Source of the DNA: Gonatopus flavifemur
Lineage: Eukaryota; Arthropoda; Insecta; Hymenoptera; Dryinidae
Direction of reading: 5' to 3'
DNA length: 64,000 bases
Assembly (NCBI GenBank): GCA_018340375.1
Contig: JAFFJZ010000001.1
Span: 45,996,001 to 46,060,000, forward strand
Shown here: positions 22,079 through 33,362 of the stretch, in pieces
How the letters are laid out: every line of letters begins with the position of its first letter
Numbering within the stretch: the stretch's first letter is position 1
Position numbers and translations under genes: made by a program
Notes under the pieces: generated by a model
Told to the model about the DNA's origin: nothing
The model's input: only the letters and a program-made list of their open reading frames with translations
The model's database searches: none

Positions 22079-23260
22079 CAGCTGTGATAAGGAACGATGT
22101 GCGGGGAGATCAGAACATAAAACATTTATGGGTGAAATTTATTGCTTTGACATAGAAAAACATGTGAACGAATAGTTGCAGGGATAAGTCCCCAGAATTT
22201 TCTCATTCGATTATTACAACACATTTTGTGAAAAATTGTATAAAAGAAGATGTGTGGATCGCATTTTTTCCCAAATAGTACTCCCTTCATCTAAATATCT
22301 TTTTAGTGACGTTTGCGAATCAATTCCAACATCTTTCACTTCGCGTCGATGTGAACAGCAATTTTACATTCCATACATTTCGCTCATTAAGGGTTTCAAA
22401 TTTCTCCCAAATTATGAATCAAATATGGAATAAAAAAAAACTATATGGATTATGAATGGAGTATGTCATTTCTGACGAGATGTTGATATATCCAACATTC
22501 AATAGCCGTTCATTCTGAGAATATTCATAAAACTCATGAAATTCAGAATTTTATTGAGTTGATAACGTTGGAGGATCAAGTCATCCATGTGTCTTTGATT
22601 TTTTCATGTACGATTTGGGATTATATTCTTGAGAATATTTTTTCAAGAAACATACTCTCAAAAAGCAATACATTTCAATACATTTCCATCATCTTGTTCT
22701 GGAATGATAGTTTCTTTTAATCAAAAGTTTTTCCTTTGATATTTGTAAGATTCCAACGATTTCACTCACAGACATCGATAGAAAATCATGATCTACCTGA
22801 AACTCGATATAAATTTTGAAGTGACCATATCAGAACAACTCTGGAAACCGATGGAGACCCATTGATTTCGAATAATTTATGTCCACCCCCTCGTACAAAT
22901 CACTCTAGTCTTTCTCTAAGTCTCGTGAGGTCTCACCAGGCTGTCTTATGGTCAATTCCTACCCAAGTGCACGGAAAAAAATATTTAGTTGTACCGGTTA
23001 AATTTTAACTGCTCCAGCGAAATATCTAGCTATTATAGCTAAAATCTAGCTGATACAGATAAATATTTTTTCTCGTGTTGGAAAATTTCCAAGATTTCAT
23101 ATAATTCATGTAAAAGTCAATATGATTTTCATATGATTTATGTATAATTCTGCATAAATTCTTTAGAATTTTGTAAAAATGTCTACTCGAGTATTGGAAT
23201 CTTAATACGTCAAATGTGACGCACGTAATTAGATATGTGCACTGGGGAATAATACACATA
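22079..23260. repeat. 5' flank of duplicated unit, copy B
   Basis: This matches 6541-7560 (copy A). The first part matches the gene C flank to about 31080 and again 31338-31420. A minus frame reading EVKDVGIDSQTSLKRY (B) and QVKDVGIDPRTLLKRY (A) is preserved near 22240-22350 and 6720-6830. It is broken by shifts upstream, and may be a relic exon or chance. Confidence 0.6.
22968..23077. mobile_element. 110-bp hairpin insertion in gene B flank
   Basis: TGCACGGAAAAAAATATTTA is mirrored by AAATATTTTTTCTCGTG, and the interior is TAGCTR-rich. Copy A reads straight through the site (ACCCAAGTTGGAAAATT at about 7430), so it is an insertion in B. Confidence 0.8.
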
Positions 23261-23281
23261 ATATGAAATTATGCATGATAT

Positions 23282-23398
23282 TTGATGAGGGTGTTGAGAT
23301 TTGCGGATGACATAGCTATATTAGCTACGAATGGTGCTGAGTTAGAAAATACTCTCAACACTATGAAAACAATATTACTAGAAAACTATTGTACAGCC
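23282..23398 (+). pseudogene. Reverse-transcriptase scrap of a non-LTR retrotransposon
   Basis: The frame reads VLRFADDIAILATNGAELEN and continues for about a dozen more residues. FADD is the catalytic A/C box of non-LTR retrotransposon reverse transcriptase, and the context RFADDIAILA is typical of RTE/Jockey-like insect elements. Only about 38 codons survive before the sequence switches to the snap-back repeat at 23390. It sits exactly at the junction between the gene B and gene C units. Confidence 0.75.
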
Positions 23399-23640
23399 AA
23401 TCAGAATTCAGCGACTTCAAATTTTTATAGCCCCGAAACAAAGAATGACAGGATAGTTCAATTTTTGCCCAGAGATCCGCCGTTTTCCAACTTAACCAAT
23501 GGTATCAAATTGAGGTTTGCAGCACACAATGCTATCGAGTTATTTGGATTCTTAACAGAAGTTAAATATGCTGGTATCTCAAAAACTAAGCCTCAAGAAA
23601 ATTTTTTCTCGACGGGAAATTATTGAATTTCGACTGAAGA
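23390..23640. repeat. Half copy of snap-back repeat at unit junction
   Basis: This matches the right half of 14041-14508 (AATCAGAATTCAGCGACTTC onward). It places the start of the gene C unit inside this repeat. Confidence 0.65.
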
Positions 23641-23659
23641 TCATGCCTTTGAAGTACAA

Positions 23660-23952
23660 GGAAAGACCGGGTCTATTAATATTCAGAAAGAATTTATCAA
23701 CGTTCGAAAAAATGACTGTCAATTGAGGGAAAAAGAGGATCGCTGGAAAATATTCGTAGTGAGTCTACCGAAAATTAGTACTCAAAATATTGACAGTTGG
23801 TAGTTTCATTGGTATGTTTTACAGTGAAACTATCAATTGTTAATACGTCGACTACGAATTTTTAGTAGACTCACTACGAATATTTTTCAGCGATCCTCAT
23901 TTTCCCTAAACTCACAGGCATTTTTCTGAATATTAATAGACCCGGTCTTTCC
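23660..23952. repeat. Hairpin element with GGAAAGACCGGGTCTATTAA ends
   Basis: The outer arms GAAAGACCGGGTCTATTAAT and ATTAATAGACCCGGTCTTTC are perfectly mirrored. The inner arms AGGATCGCTGGAAAATATTC and its mirror add a second stem. It is followed by a CACGGGAGTTCTGAATCATCCTGTATA tail, related to the GGGACACCCTGTATA ends. Confidence 0.8.
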
Positions 23953-24009
23953 GTGTTGGGCACGGGAGTTCTGAATCATCCTGTATATGTTTTTCTTAAT
24001 AATACAACT

Positions 24010-25144
24010 GGAAAATCATGATTGATTCGGAAGAAAGATGATGTTGTCGTAACACCCTTGGACTAGATCGATGATTGAATAAGAACTGCATTATGTATGA
24101 CAATAATCAAGGATTAACATTAGGAATTTTCTTGTGTTTTCAAAATAGATATTTAATTTCATACGGACAATGATGTACTAGTAATATATGCGCTACATAC
24201 GATTAATGATTAAATATCAAAAATATCGATGATTACAAGGTCTCGCGATCGTTCTTTGTTGGTTGTTTGAAAACACTACGGTTTTTTGTATCATTCTTCC
24301 GCTGAGTGGATATTGTTTATTCAGAGGAAGATGGTCCAATGTATTTCGTTGAGAGGATACCAAAGTTACCATCGGAACACGTTGCCTCGCACTAAAATAC
24401 TCAAAACTAAATTGATAAAAAAATCTGCAGTTTTCAGGGGTGATTCTTCGAGACTTCATCTAGGTCTGTACACAGCCTGAATTTTGAATTTCGAAAAGAA
24501 GTTTTTTTTTTCAAAATTCAATTACATCCATACGTGGGAATTGAATTATATCCATTTAATCATCTAAATTATATCCATACGTAACTTGTACTCCTACTAT
24601 ATTCAGTAGAAAATTCCTTGACATCTAAAGAGGTACTTGTGATAAATGAATACTCAAACCCGATTGAATTCATTCACAGTAGATATTTATTATTCTTGAT
24701 TTCAATGTAAATGTACATAGAAAGGATTTTCATAGAACATATAACACTCGTTTGAATTCAATATTGTTGAATAAAGAATCCCCCAAGAGAACACGGAGCT
24801 CTGGAGAACGTTCAGTAAATGTAGATTCAGGGTGCGAACATTTGAAATGTATATCAACTTAAAATCAATCTAAAATTGTTTCTTTAGAGCTGTGTTAACC
24901 TAGGACAGTTGTCAAATTCTCATGGGAAATCATATAATATGAATTGTTTCAACATGTCAAGATATAAATATTCCACTGCTTTGAGGCTCATTGAATCCAA
25001 TTTTGCATTATTATTTTTCATGATGCGCAATTACAGGAGGCGTGTTTCTCATAAATGCTTTGCAAGGAGACCCTACTCTTTCGTTGATGAACTTTAGAAT
25101 AACATATGTACTAGATATTACTCGAAGAGGGATCTCAAAAATTC
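24010..25144. repeat. 3' flank of duplicated unit, copy C
   Basis: Homologous to 14509-15475 (B) and from about 24560 to 4960-5558 (A). A minus-strand AATAAA (plus TTTATT at 24686-24691) is conserved. No separate gene was seen; short open frames in this block are shared shadows. Confidence 0.7.
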
Positions 25145-28100
25145 TCATTGTGATTGTTGCGCTTGGCGCCATATAGTTAAGAGTGCTTTTGGATCATTCG
25201 ATAATTGATTCATGAGATCAACAGAAAATTTAATACTATGCAAAATTGGAAATGGATCACATCCATTCGTGTACGCATCAGTTGACAAATCGAAGAGAGC
25301 TACGCCGTCCAATTTCCAACGGGCAGCATGATTCACTTTTTCAAAAGTGGTTGTTGTATCTTCGTAACTGGCCCAGAACCCATCCTTTCCATTCATCATG
25401 AAACCGTAACTGGAAACTCCTTGAAGCCTAGATGTATTCGTACGCACATGACCTTCAGTGTCATGTGCATTCATCAAGCAAATTTCATTTTGAGTTATAA
25501 CGCCAGGAGTTTGCACAACAGACACTGGTGAGAAGGGACCATTAGCGGAGAGTGGAAACTTGTCGGTCTTATTCACGCGCCATATATGTCCGTGAGCTGG
25601 AATGCCAAGAACTAACTTATGTGCTGAAGTCAAATTTAACCAGGCCCTGAAAAAAAGAACCAAGTCAATTTCGTACGAAAAATCTCAAGTGTTCATCAAT
25701 CAGGGATTCATAAAACTTATTCATCGCTTCTTCAGAATTCGAATTTCAGGCTTTTACACAAATTTTGTTCCAAATGTTATCTTTCCATGAGTTCATAGTC
25801 AATTAATGTTACCAAGAAGAATACTTTTCAAATGAAGATGATTGATATTCGAATCAACGTATGTGGCCAATTTTATGAAGTGCATTATTTACTGAATGAT
25901 CGAATCAACATCAGTTGAAAGCCTGTCGTGGAGTGGCGCGGAATGGTAAGCGTGTTTTGGAGAATTGTTTGGAGTTAATATATTGAAAATTAGGAGATGA
26001 ATAGCGTCCACAACTGTTTCTAGATCCTTCAGATGATAATAATAGTCTGAAAAAAATGGGGAAAAGGTTATTAAATGTCAAATTCTTTACGATGGAACTG
26101 AAGTTTCAGGAGAATAATGCAGCACTTCCTCTGGAATTTCTAGAGTGAGATTTCACTCTTTACCCTGCTAAAAGTGAGCTTGTGAAATTCTCGAGTGAAA
26201 TTTTCATTGTTCTCCACTTGAACTTTGGAATGAATTTTTCACTGTGAAAATATGAAAGTTCGCTCAGAACAAGTGTTGATTTCCAGCGAAAATTCAAATT
26301 TACATGAGAATTTGGAACTCCCATATATGCGAGGATTTCCAACAGGGAGATATTTTTGAGAATCTGGTGAGAAATTGACAGAAATCTGTAGTGAAGGTGT
26401 GGACTTTTACTCCACGGAGGAAAATAACTCAATAAAAAGCACGAAATTCTCATATGGGCTTACATTATAACCAAGAAACATCTCGTGCACATATGGGAGT
26501 TGTTTTTAATTTAGGAAACCGTTATTTGGATGAATTGAAATAAATATTTCTTCAACGCAAATGAATATTTTTTTGATATAGAAGAAATGTATACTTTGGA
26601 ATAAGCAGCGAATGATAAATTTTCTCAAACCAACGAACTATTGATTTCATTCTGAGAAATATTTATTCCGATCTATCTAAATAACCCGAAGAGAACATGA
26701 AGCTCTGACGAACGTTCAGAATGGATCAAAATACATCAGACTGGTCCTCAGTTGGAGCTCAAGTTTAGATTCATACACTGAGAGAAATTTATAGTTAACT
26801 TCACTATGGAATTACAGGAATGGAGGAACATACTGCCTTCTAATAGAATTCACTGTGAAATATTGTGAATTCGATCAGGTTTCTATTGTTATGGCGTCGT
26901 AAATTTCATTATATTACTGTATAGTAAATTTCGTTAGGAGTTCTTCCACCCATATAACAAAAAAAGCTTCTGAAATGCATTTTTTAATCAGAAAAGTATT
27001 TTGAATCCTTATTCGACAAACAGTAATGTTTTTTGAATGCATTTGGTACATTTCAAATGTATTTGTAATACATCAAATATGAATTTTGTATACATTTTGA
27101 ATACTTCTCTTCGAATGTATTTGAAAAGTGTTTTCTGTTTTATGGGCATTTATATAGGTCCATAGTGAATTCAGCTATAAACTTCACTCGGTGGAAACGT
27201 TCGACGGAGGTGTGATGGAGGTTACAATGTCCGCTTGAGAATAATTTCAAGGAAGGTTCACAGGACTCTCATTGAACATTTACCGAAGATTCGCTGGAGT
27301 TCCAATTTTTCAATATAAGTTTTTTTCACGAACAGTGAACAATGAAGAGGATTATAATTATATTTGGAATTCCCTCCAAAACATGCTCAATTGAAACTCG
27401 AATGAGTCTCCAGAGATCCTTCATGAAAGTTTTATGAACCTCTTTTGAAACTATTTTCAAGCGGACATTCAAAAGTTCATCCAAACTTCGTGAAACGTTT
27501 AGGAACCTAAAACTCGGCTCCAACGGAGCTTCGGGCTGATTTATGTTGATCTATTCTGAACATTTGTCGGAGATTCATGTTCCCTTCGGAAACAATTTCT
27601 GAGATTTGAACGGAATACTTTTAGTCTTACTTTATAGTCTTGCGATATCTTTTCGACGAGTTCAAGACTCACGCAAGACTTTGAAATATGTCTAATATGT
27701 CTAAAACTCTTCTTTGGTCTTAAAGAACCAGAGAAGAGTTCTAGACATGTCAAAGATATCTCAAAGTGTTGTGTAAGACATCTTAAACTTATCTCAAATA
27801 TATCACAAGATACAAAATGTTCTTCGGGTAACTATTGTCGTATCATTGAATCAATGTTGGAAGAATAGTGTTCACGACGCAACATATTTCCACATCCTCA
27901 TGTCAGATCTGGTTTTTTTTTGACGATTCAAACTGTGACCATAACCATCTGAGTAAGTTCAATCTTACTCAGGTCGTTCACGTTCAGTCCTAGTCATTCC
28001 CTTGAGAATGTATCCTCGATTTTGGATGACCTTGTCAGACTTCGATGAATTACCTTATGGACTTGATGATAATTTCGAATTCAGGACATTTATCCTATAA

Positions 28101-29053
28101 GATTCCATCGTAATTTTCGAGTTAACACTTACAATGTGGCGTGGCGGGAGGGAGAATCGTTAAAGTAATACTTTTGTCTGTCAATTTATCCTTGAGATGC
28201 AGTACGAATTGAGCATATGCAGTGTCATTTATGATATTTCCATCATCCTTTTGCTGATGGTTGAAAAAGCTTTTCACCCAGTCTACTACTTTATCAAATG
28301 TGTCCATGATGGGACTCCTAGGTAATACTCGGATATACTGGAAATCGGTTGCAAGATCAATTCCATCAAAATCGTAGTTCTTCAACAGTTCTTTCACGGA
28401 ATCAATGAATTGGCGTTGACGACCTGGATGTTCGATCTGTTGGAGAGAATGATGAAGAATAATTGCAAATACCATGGATCTACGCAGAGAATAAAAAATA
28501 TACACTCACCATCGCGCGGTATAGATTCTTATGTGGCGGTTGAGTATCTCCGCTGATACTCAAATAAATCTTAAGATGGGGGGAATCTTTCTTCAATTCA
28601 ATAAGGTAGTCGTATAGTGTTGAGTTAACGATAGAAGAATTTTGGTTTTTATAACTTATTCTTGGGTTGGAAAACTGCACTTTGTACGTGTCGTGATCGA
28701 TTCCAGCAAAACTCCATATCAAATGCGTACAAGTAGGTGCGAGTACTTTGAAATTCGTTACACTAAATTCTGCTATACCTTGAACACAATAGCAATATTC
28801 GCGTTATACGTTGGCCGCAACTCGAAATCATGGAGCAGTGAGTGTAAATCTTGTATCGAAACGAAACAAATATATGAGAAAATTCTCGTGATCTGACTCA
28901 TTTATTTAGTTGAATCGTACCTGCTCGCAAGACTGAAGAACTATTAAAGTAACAAACCACTCTTTCGAATTTATGGATATTCAATTGATAAGCATCGCCT
29001 GATGTCCAATGATAACATAGAACCAACAAAACTGGGAGCCAAAAGATCCTCAT
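25145..29053 (-). CDS. Gene C: secreted GH18 chitinase-like protein (inactive), tandem duplicate of gene B
   Basis: Five coding exons: 28921-29053, 28510-28778, 28133-28436, 25893-26046 and 25145-25646, giving 453 residues with every junction in phase. It starts at MRIFWLPVLLVLCYHWTSG, a signal peptide, nine bases after a TTTTTTACAG acceptor. The order of landmarks is the same as in gene B: RVVCYFN, CTHLIWSFAGID, LKIYLSISGD, FDGIDLATD at residues 157-165. The catalytic position is Asp rather than Glu and the preceding Asp is Ala, so it is expected to be inactive. Exon 3 differs from gene B at about 26 of 101 residues. Most changes are in the loop after the dead active-site motif, while exon 5 is nearly identical to copy A. 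It ends at TGA after AQQSQ, lacking gene B's tail. Several NxS/T sequons are present. Function is inferred as extracellular binding. Confidence 0.88.
26686..27590. mobile_element. Inverted-repeat element in gene C intron 3
   Basis: The ends CCGAAGAGAACATGAAGCTC and ATGTTCCCTTCGG mirror each other, with the CAGAATGGATCAAAATA / GTTGATCTATTCTG sub-stem inside. It is orthologous in position to 17107-19600 in gene B but lacks the nested long-TIR insertion there. It contains its own CACTGAGAGAAATTTATAGT / CTATAAACTTCACTCGGTG pair at about 26776-27190. Confidence 0.65.
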
Positions 29054-29521
29054 GTTCAATGACTGTAAAAAATAATTAACATAATGCGGTGAGAAGACTG
29101 GTCTGGAATAAGAAAAAGATAGAAACCGATTGACAAGGTCCAAAACTGCATAAAAGTAAACAGGAACGGACAGACTCGAAATCGATTTCTTATCACGGAG
29201 AAAAATGCAAGTCGAGAACATGGTAATCTTCCATAGAAAATCTCAGCAGATTCCTCAACATCTGCGAGCTTTTTGAAACAGTTTCATCGTAATCTTCCAT
29301 GACAGAATGTTCATACAATATCCATAGAATGTTCTTGTGCGATATGGGTCAGACATTTTTCTATCTGGAAAATAATCCGATGAGATCTCAGACCTTTTTT
29401 CAGTTTTGAAAAGATTTAACGAAATTCAGTGTTTTTTTTAAATTAGGTTAATCATTCCATCTATGAATGATTTTAAATTGAATGAAATTCATACAAATTT
29501 CGAAGGTCTGCTATGTTCATA

Positions 29522-29742
29522 CACGGAGAGAAATTTGTAGTTAAATTTACTATGTTATTATTGTTCCCGAGGAACAGACTGAACTATGACGGGTTCCCCC
29601 ATAAAACATAGTATATATGATCAGCATTCTATTGTTGTACCATAGTAAAAATATGCCCTTCATAGTAAAATCCGACAGAATTCAGTCTGTTCCTCAAGAA
29701 CAATAATAACATAGTAAATTTAACTACAAATTTCTCTCCGTG
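29522..29742. mobile_element. MITE with CACGGAGAGAAATTTGTAGT ends
   Basis: The left arm CACGGAGAGAAATTTGTAGT, continuing to TTATTATTGTTC, is mirrored by GAACAATAATAACATAGT and ACTACAAATTTCTCTCCGTG. It is flanked by TA-like dinucleotides and absent from the gene B leader intron. Confidence 0.8.
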
Positions 29743-30097
29743 TACAGAATGACAAATAACAGGCGAAGAAGTGAAATCTTGGATCACGAAGATAAAAGTT
29801 CGATTCCAAATGAATTTTCTATTCAAGGTTGAATTTGAGAATTCACAAGGAGTTTTTTGAGGCCAAACACTGTTATTTCGCGTTGTTCTACGTAGTTTAG
29901 CGTAGAAATATTGTATTACTTTGCATAGTTTCGCGGCAAATTTTGTTCAATAAGGCTTGAATTTGCAGAATAACTGTACAGATTCTCGACTTTGGCGATG
30001 TTTGCAACGTAGATAATTGTTCTTATTGAACACAATTCGTTGTAAAAACACACCTGTAACACGCATACTCTATACTTGAGAGGGGATTCTGAATTCT

Positions 30098-30350
30098 ACT
30101 CTGTGAATTTGAAACAGTGAAGTCTCACTGATTGCAGTGGAAAGTCGACCACTGTGAATCAGTGTATATACAATGCACAATCAGTGAATCTCAACTGATC
30201 TTTGCAGTGAAATCTCACTGATTCAATTAGTCAGAAACACTTCCAACTGCATAACCAGTAAGTGTTCACTAATATTTTACTGATTCCATTCAGTGGTCAA
30301 CTTTGAACTGCAGAAATAGTGAGATTTCAGTGATTTTAATTTGGAGAGTA
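30098..30350. mobile_element. MITE with ACTCT..AATTTGAAACAGTGA ends, complete copy
   Basis: The sequence is full of CACTGATT / AATCAGTG words and is near-identical, in reverse orientation, to 63615-63838. A truncated copy remains at 21341-21440 in gene B. Confidence 0.8.
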
Positions 30351-30884
30351 TGATGTTTTCTCACCCAACAATATGCATGTTTCAAGAGTGACAACGTGGC
30401 AAAATTCACCGAAAAAAGAACCCAGATATGGTTATATCAAATGAATTTGATTCCCTCGAATATTTCATTGGTTTATCATCGCCAAGATTCGCTAACTCTT
30501 TTCAGAATTTGGTAATAATAACCAGTGTTTGGTTGAATCACATCAACTGCCAATATGTAACTCTTCAACAAGCGATGTAGGCACCAGTAAATAATGGCAA
30601 ACCGTCAAATCTTATATTTCCACATACATGAGGTACTAATTTCCAAATGTTAGCTGTTCCAAAATTTTATTTTCAGTATAGTATTTTCTCAATTATCCTA
30701 TGTTTGCGCGTAAGCGAGATATATTGATATATTTCGACTGTAACTGCTGCTCTCGATTTTTTCTGATACTGGCCATTAGCGACAAAGAAAGCTGTGAGAA
30801 TGTAACTTTCTTACTACTAACAACAGTGATAGTTGAAATATGTGTTATTAAAACGAATCTTACGAAATACATTTCAATAATTAC

Positions 30885-30980
30885 CTCTTCTGGAAACCAA
30901 ACCCAGGGAAAAGTCGAGAAGAGTAATCAGTCTGAAAAATTGACTAAGAATTCTGTTTAGTGATATGCCAATATATACAG
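30885..30980 (-). promoter_or_regulatory. Gene C core promoter and noncoding first exon
   Basis: A minus-strand TATATAT (30971-30977) is followed by AGTCAA and an untranslated exon ending AGAAGAG at 30885 with a GTAATT donor. The arrangement is as in copies A and B. Confidence 0.55.
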
Positions 30981-31080
30981 CGGCTGTAATAAGGAAACAT
31001 ATGCGGAAAGATAACAATATAACACAATTATAGTTATAATTTATTGCTTGGAAATAGAAAAACATGTGAACAAACAATTG

Positions 31081-31337
31081 CACGGAGAGAAAAGGTCATG
31101 GAATGGTCACTAGAAAAGATAGTAAGTAGATGGTAGACTAGTGACAACTACGAATTCCTGTACACAGTCGCTAACAGAGACGAGTAATGGCTCATATTTT
31201 GGTATGCTACATTGTATTTTAATTTACCAAAATAAGAACCATTACTCGTCTGTATAAGCGACTGTGTACAGAAATTCGTGGTTGTCACCAGTTTACTATC
31301 TTTTCAAGTGATCATTACATGATCTTTTTCCTCCGTG
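31081..31337. mobile_element. 257-bp hairpin MITE upstream of gene C
   Basis: The end CACGGAGAGAAAAGGTCATG and a mirrored CATGATCTTTTTCCTCCGTG enclose arms with CTGTACACAGTCGC / GCGACTGTGTACAG. The matching sites of copies A and B (GTTGNANNGATAAGT) are uninterrupted. Confidence 0.85.
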
Positions 31338-32097
31338 TGGAGTGATAAGTCCTCTAAAATTCCTTCATTTGATTATTACAAAACATTTTGTAAAAAATCG
31401 TATAAAGAAATAAGATATCCGTCTCATCCTGCTCAAAACTCGGATTAGCTCGGATCGCGGCAACACTATATGCACGTCAACCAATTTATTCAACTATGCT
31501 CTTTAGGCTCCACCTGATTAAACGTCTCTCTTAAATTTCACGAAAACTCCTTACAATAGGATCAAGAATCAAAAAGAGGTCCCGAAAATAAGAGGAGGGT
31601 TGATTACTGATTTGGATCCTATGAATTGTTTAAAATTTAGCGAAGTTAAACACACTTTTTCCACGAAAAGTCCAATGGAAAGATCCAAAAGGTTTGACGT
31701 CGAATAACTATGGGTCATATAAACATGGAAATCTTGAAAAAAATGCGTGGAATTGTTCTTTGTTGCATATGGTACGGTCTCCCATTTGAAAGGAGTGGTT
31801 GCCTATACGTAGGAGCAGCACTGGTATCTTGCCGCGCACAGTACGAAAACCTCAAAAAGATATTCTGAGATATCAGTAAGAATTCTTGAAGATTTCTCTT
31901 AGAAACCTATAAGATATCTTCAAGTCCCCTTTTTCTGTGAAGACGTTGATGTTGTGTGGTATCTTGAATGAAAGAACGGAGAAAATGTAATCCAAACAAT
32001 CATATTGTATTGATGATACAACATGTTAAATCGAAAGACTGAAATGTCGTGAAAAATGTCAATGCTCAGGGGCTTGGCTATATCGGAAATGTTTATA
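31338..32097. other. Unit C 5' flank remnant and spacer
   Basis: Homology to B continues only to about 31420 and then stops. The remainder, including CTCGGATTAGCTCGGATCGC near 31430, shows no coding frame or known element. Confidence 0.35.
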
Positions 32098-33152
32098 CAC
32101 TGAGAGAAATTTGGCGGTCCCTGTATACTTGGAGTTTACTGTCTGCGTGTTCTGGCCTATTAATGCTCATAGCAACTGGACTGGAAATTTTCAGTGCTAG
32201 TACTGGAATATGGATATTCCAGTACATGTACAGAGATTTTCTTTGTACGGTACTGGAAATTCATCAAGCATAACTGAAAATTCAGTCCTTGTACTGGAAT
32301 TTTCAAGTTTGGGATTTTGTACTAAAATTTTGCCATGATTTCGCAAAAATTTTACTGGCTTGTACAACAATTTTATAGTCCTTGTGCATCAGAAAAAAGT
32401 ATCCCCTCAAAAAGGACTTGGGAAAAATTTCGAATTTAGAAAAAAAAACCTAATCGTTGATATACTGGAATTATACAGGTTTTTAACTGCAATTCTCAGG
32501 TTCTGTGATGGAATTTTCCAGTTGCTATGCAATTGTATCATACAGGTTTCGTTTGCGTGAGCAATTTTTTTTCAATTTTCATGGATATTTTCAGCATTAA
32601 TTTTCCAGTACATGTCCTGGAAAAGTCCAGTTCGTGTACTGAAAAATTCCAGTACTGAGGCTCAGAAAATTTCCAGTTTTGATGCTGAAATTCCATAACG
32701 TTTGTACTGAATTTTTACAGTACAAATGTGCTAAAATTTTCCGGTACATGTACAGGTTAATTGCTTTCAGTACATGTACTGAAATTTTCCGGTGAAATCT
32801 TTTTACAGCGTAGCTCCTACTCCGATAACACTAGTGAGTCGGACGAAACCGGGACGTCTCGATATCGACCCCGAGATCGAGACGAGATCGAGACCGATAC
32901 GAGACGAGACGACAGTCGCGACCGAGAATCTCGCCTCAAGACCGGGTCAATCTCGGCGAGACGAGACGAGACCGAAACACCAAATAACACACTTGGGAAA
33001 AATAAAGCTTATAGGCGGAGTATTTGGGATAGAAGTGGGGCAGGTAAAACGCAGTAGCTACTCATCCGTTTGAGCGTGTAGACCGTCCTTACTGATGGGC
33101 GGTGTTGTTGCTCTCAGCCGAGTATAACCTGTGCGCTAAATTTCTCTCAGTG
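32098..33152. mobile_element. 1.05-kb TA-flanked element with internal CAGTAC repeats and GAGACGAGA tract
   Basis: The ends CACTGAGAGAAATTTGGCGG and CGCTAAATTTCTCTCAGTG mirror each other and are flanked by TA on both sides. Inside, TTTTCAGTACATGTACTGGAA-like palindromes recur many times at 32180-32790. A degenerate CGAGACGAGA tract occupies about 32830-32980. Two overlapping open frames there are products of the tract. Confidence 0.75.
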
Positions 33153-33362
33153 TATAGATGTTCATAGAATTTGATGTATGTAATTTATTGATATTTCACT
33201 ACTGTAGGTGGAACATGTTTTTGTTCGTATTATGAGTTGTACGTTGTCAGTAAAACGATTAGTGAATTTGTAAATGATACACGGCAGGTGAGGTGGCACC
33301 CTATGCACATATACGTGGAGATCAAAGTCAGTTTCATCCCTACAGCTTAGCAATTACTTAAT

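Larger units (their letters stand above)
29062..30884 (-). other. Leader intron of gene C
   Basis: Its acceptor ACAG precedes 29062 (nine noncoding bases before the ATG), and the GTAATT donor lies at 30884. It is about 1 kb longer than in gene B because of MITE insertions at 29522-29742 and 30098-30350 and surrounding unmatched DNA. Confidence 0.5.

Noticed and set aside
15476..29053. Genes B and C as active chitinases
   Set aside because: The FDGIDLAT(H/D) motif lacks both the second-last Asp and the catalytic Glu required by GH18 hydrolases.
32761..33073. Arg/Asp/Glu-rich open frames as an RS-like protein
   Set aside because: Both overlapping frames derive from the CGAGACGAGA tract inside a transposable element.
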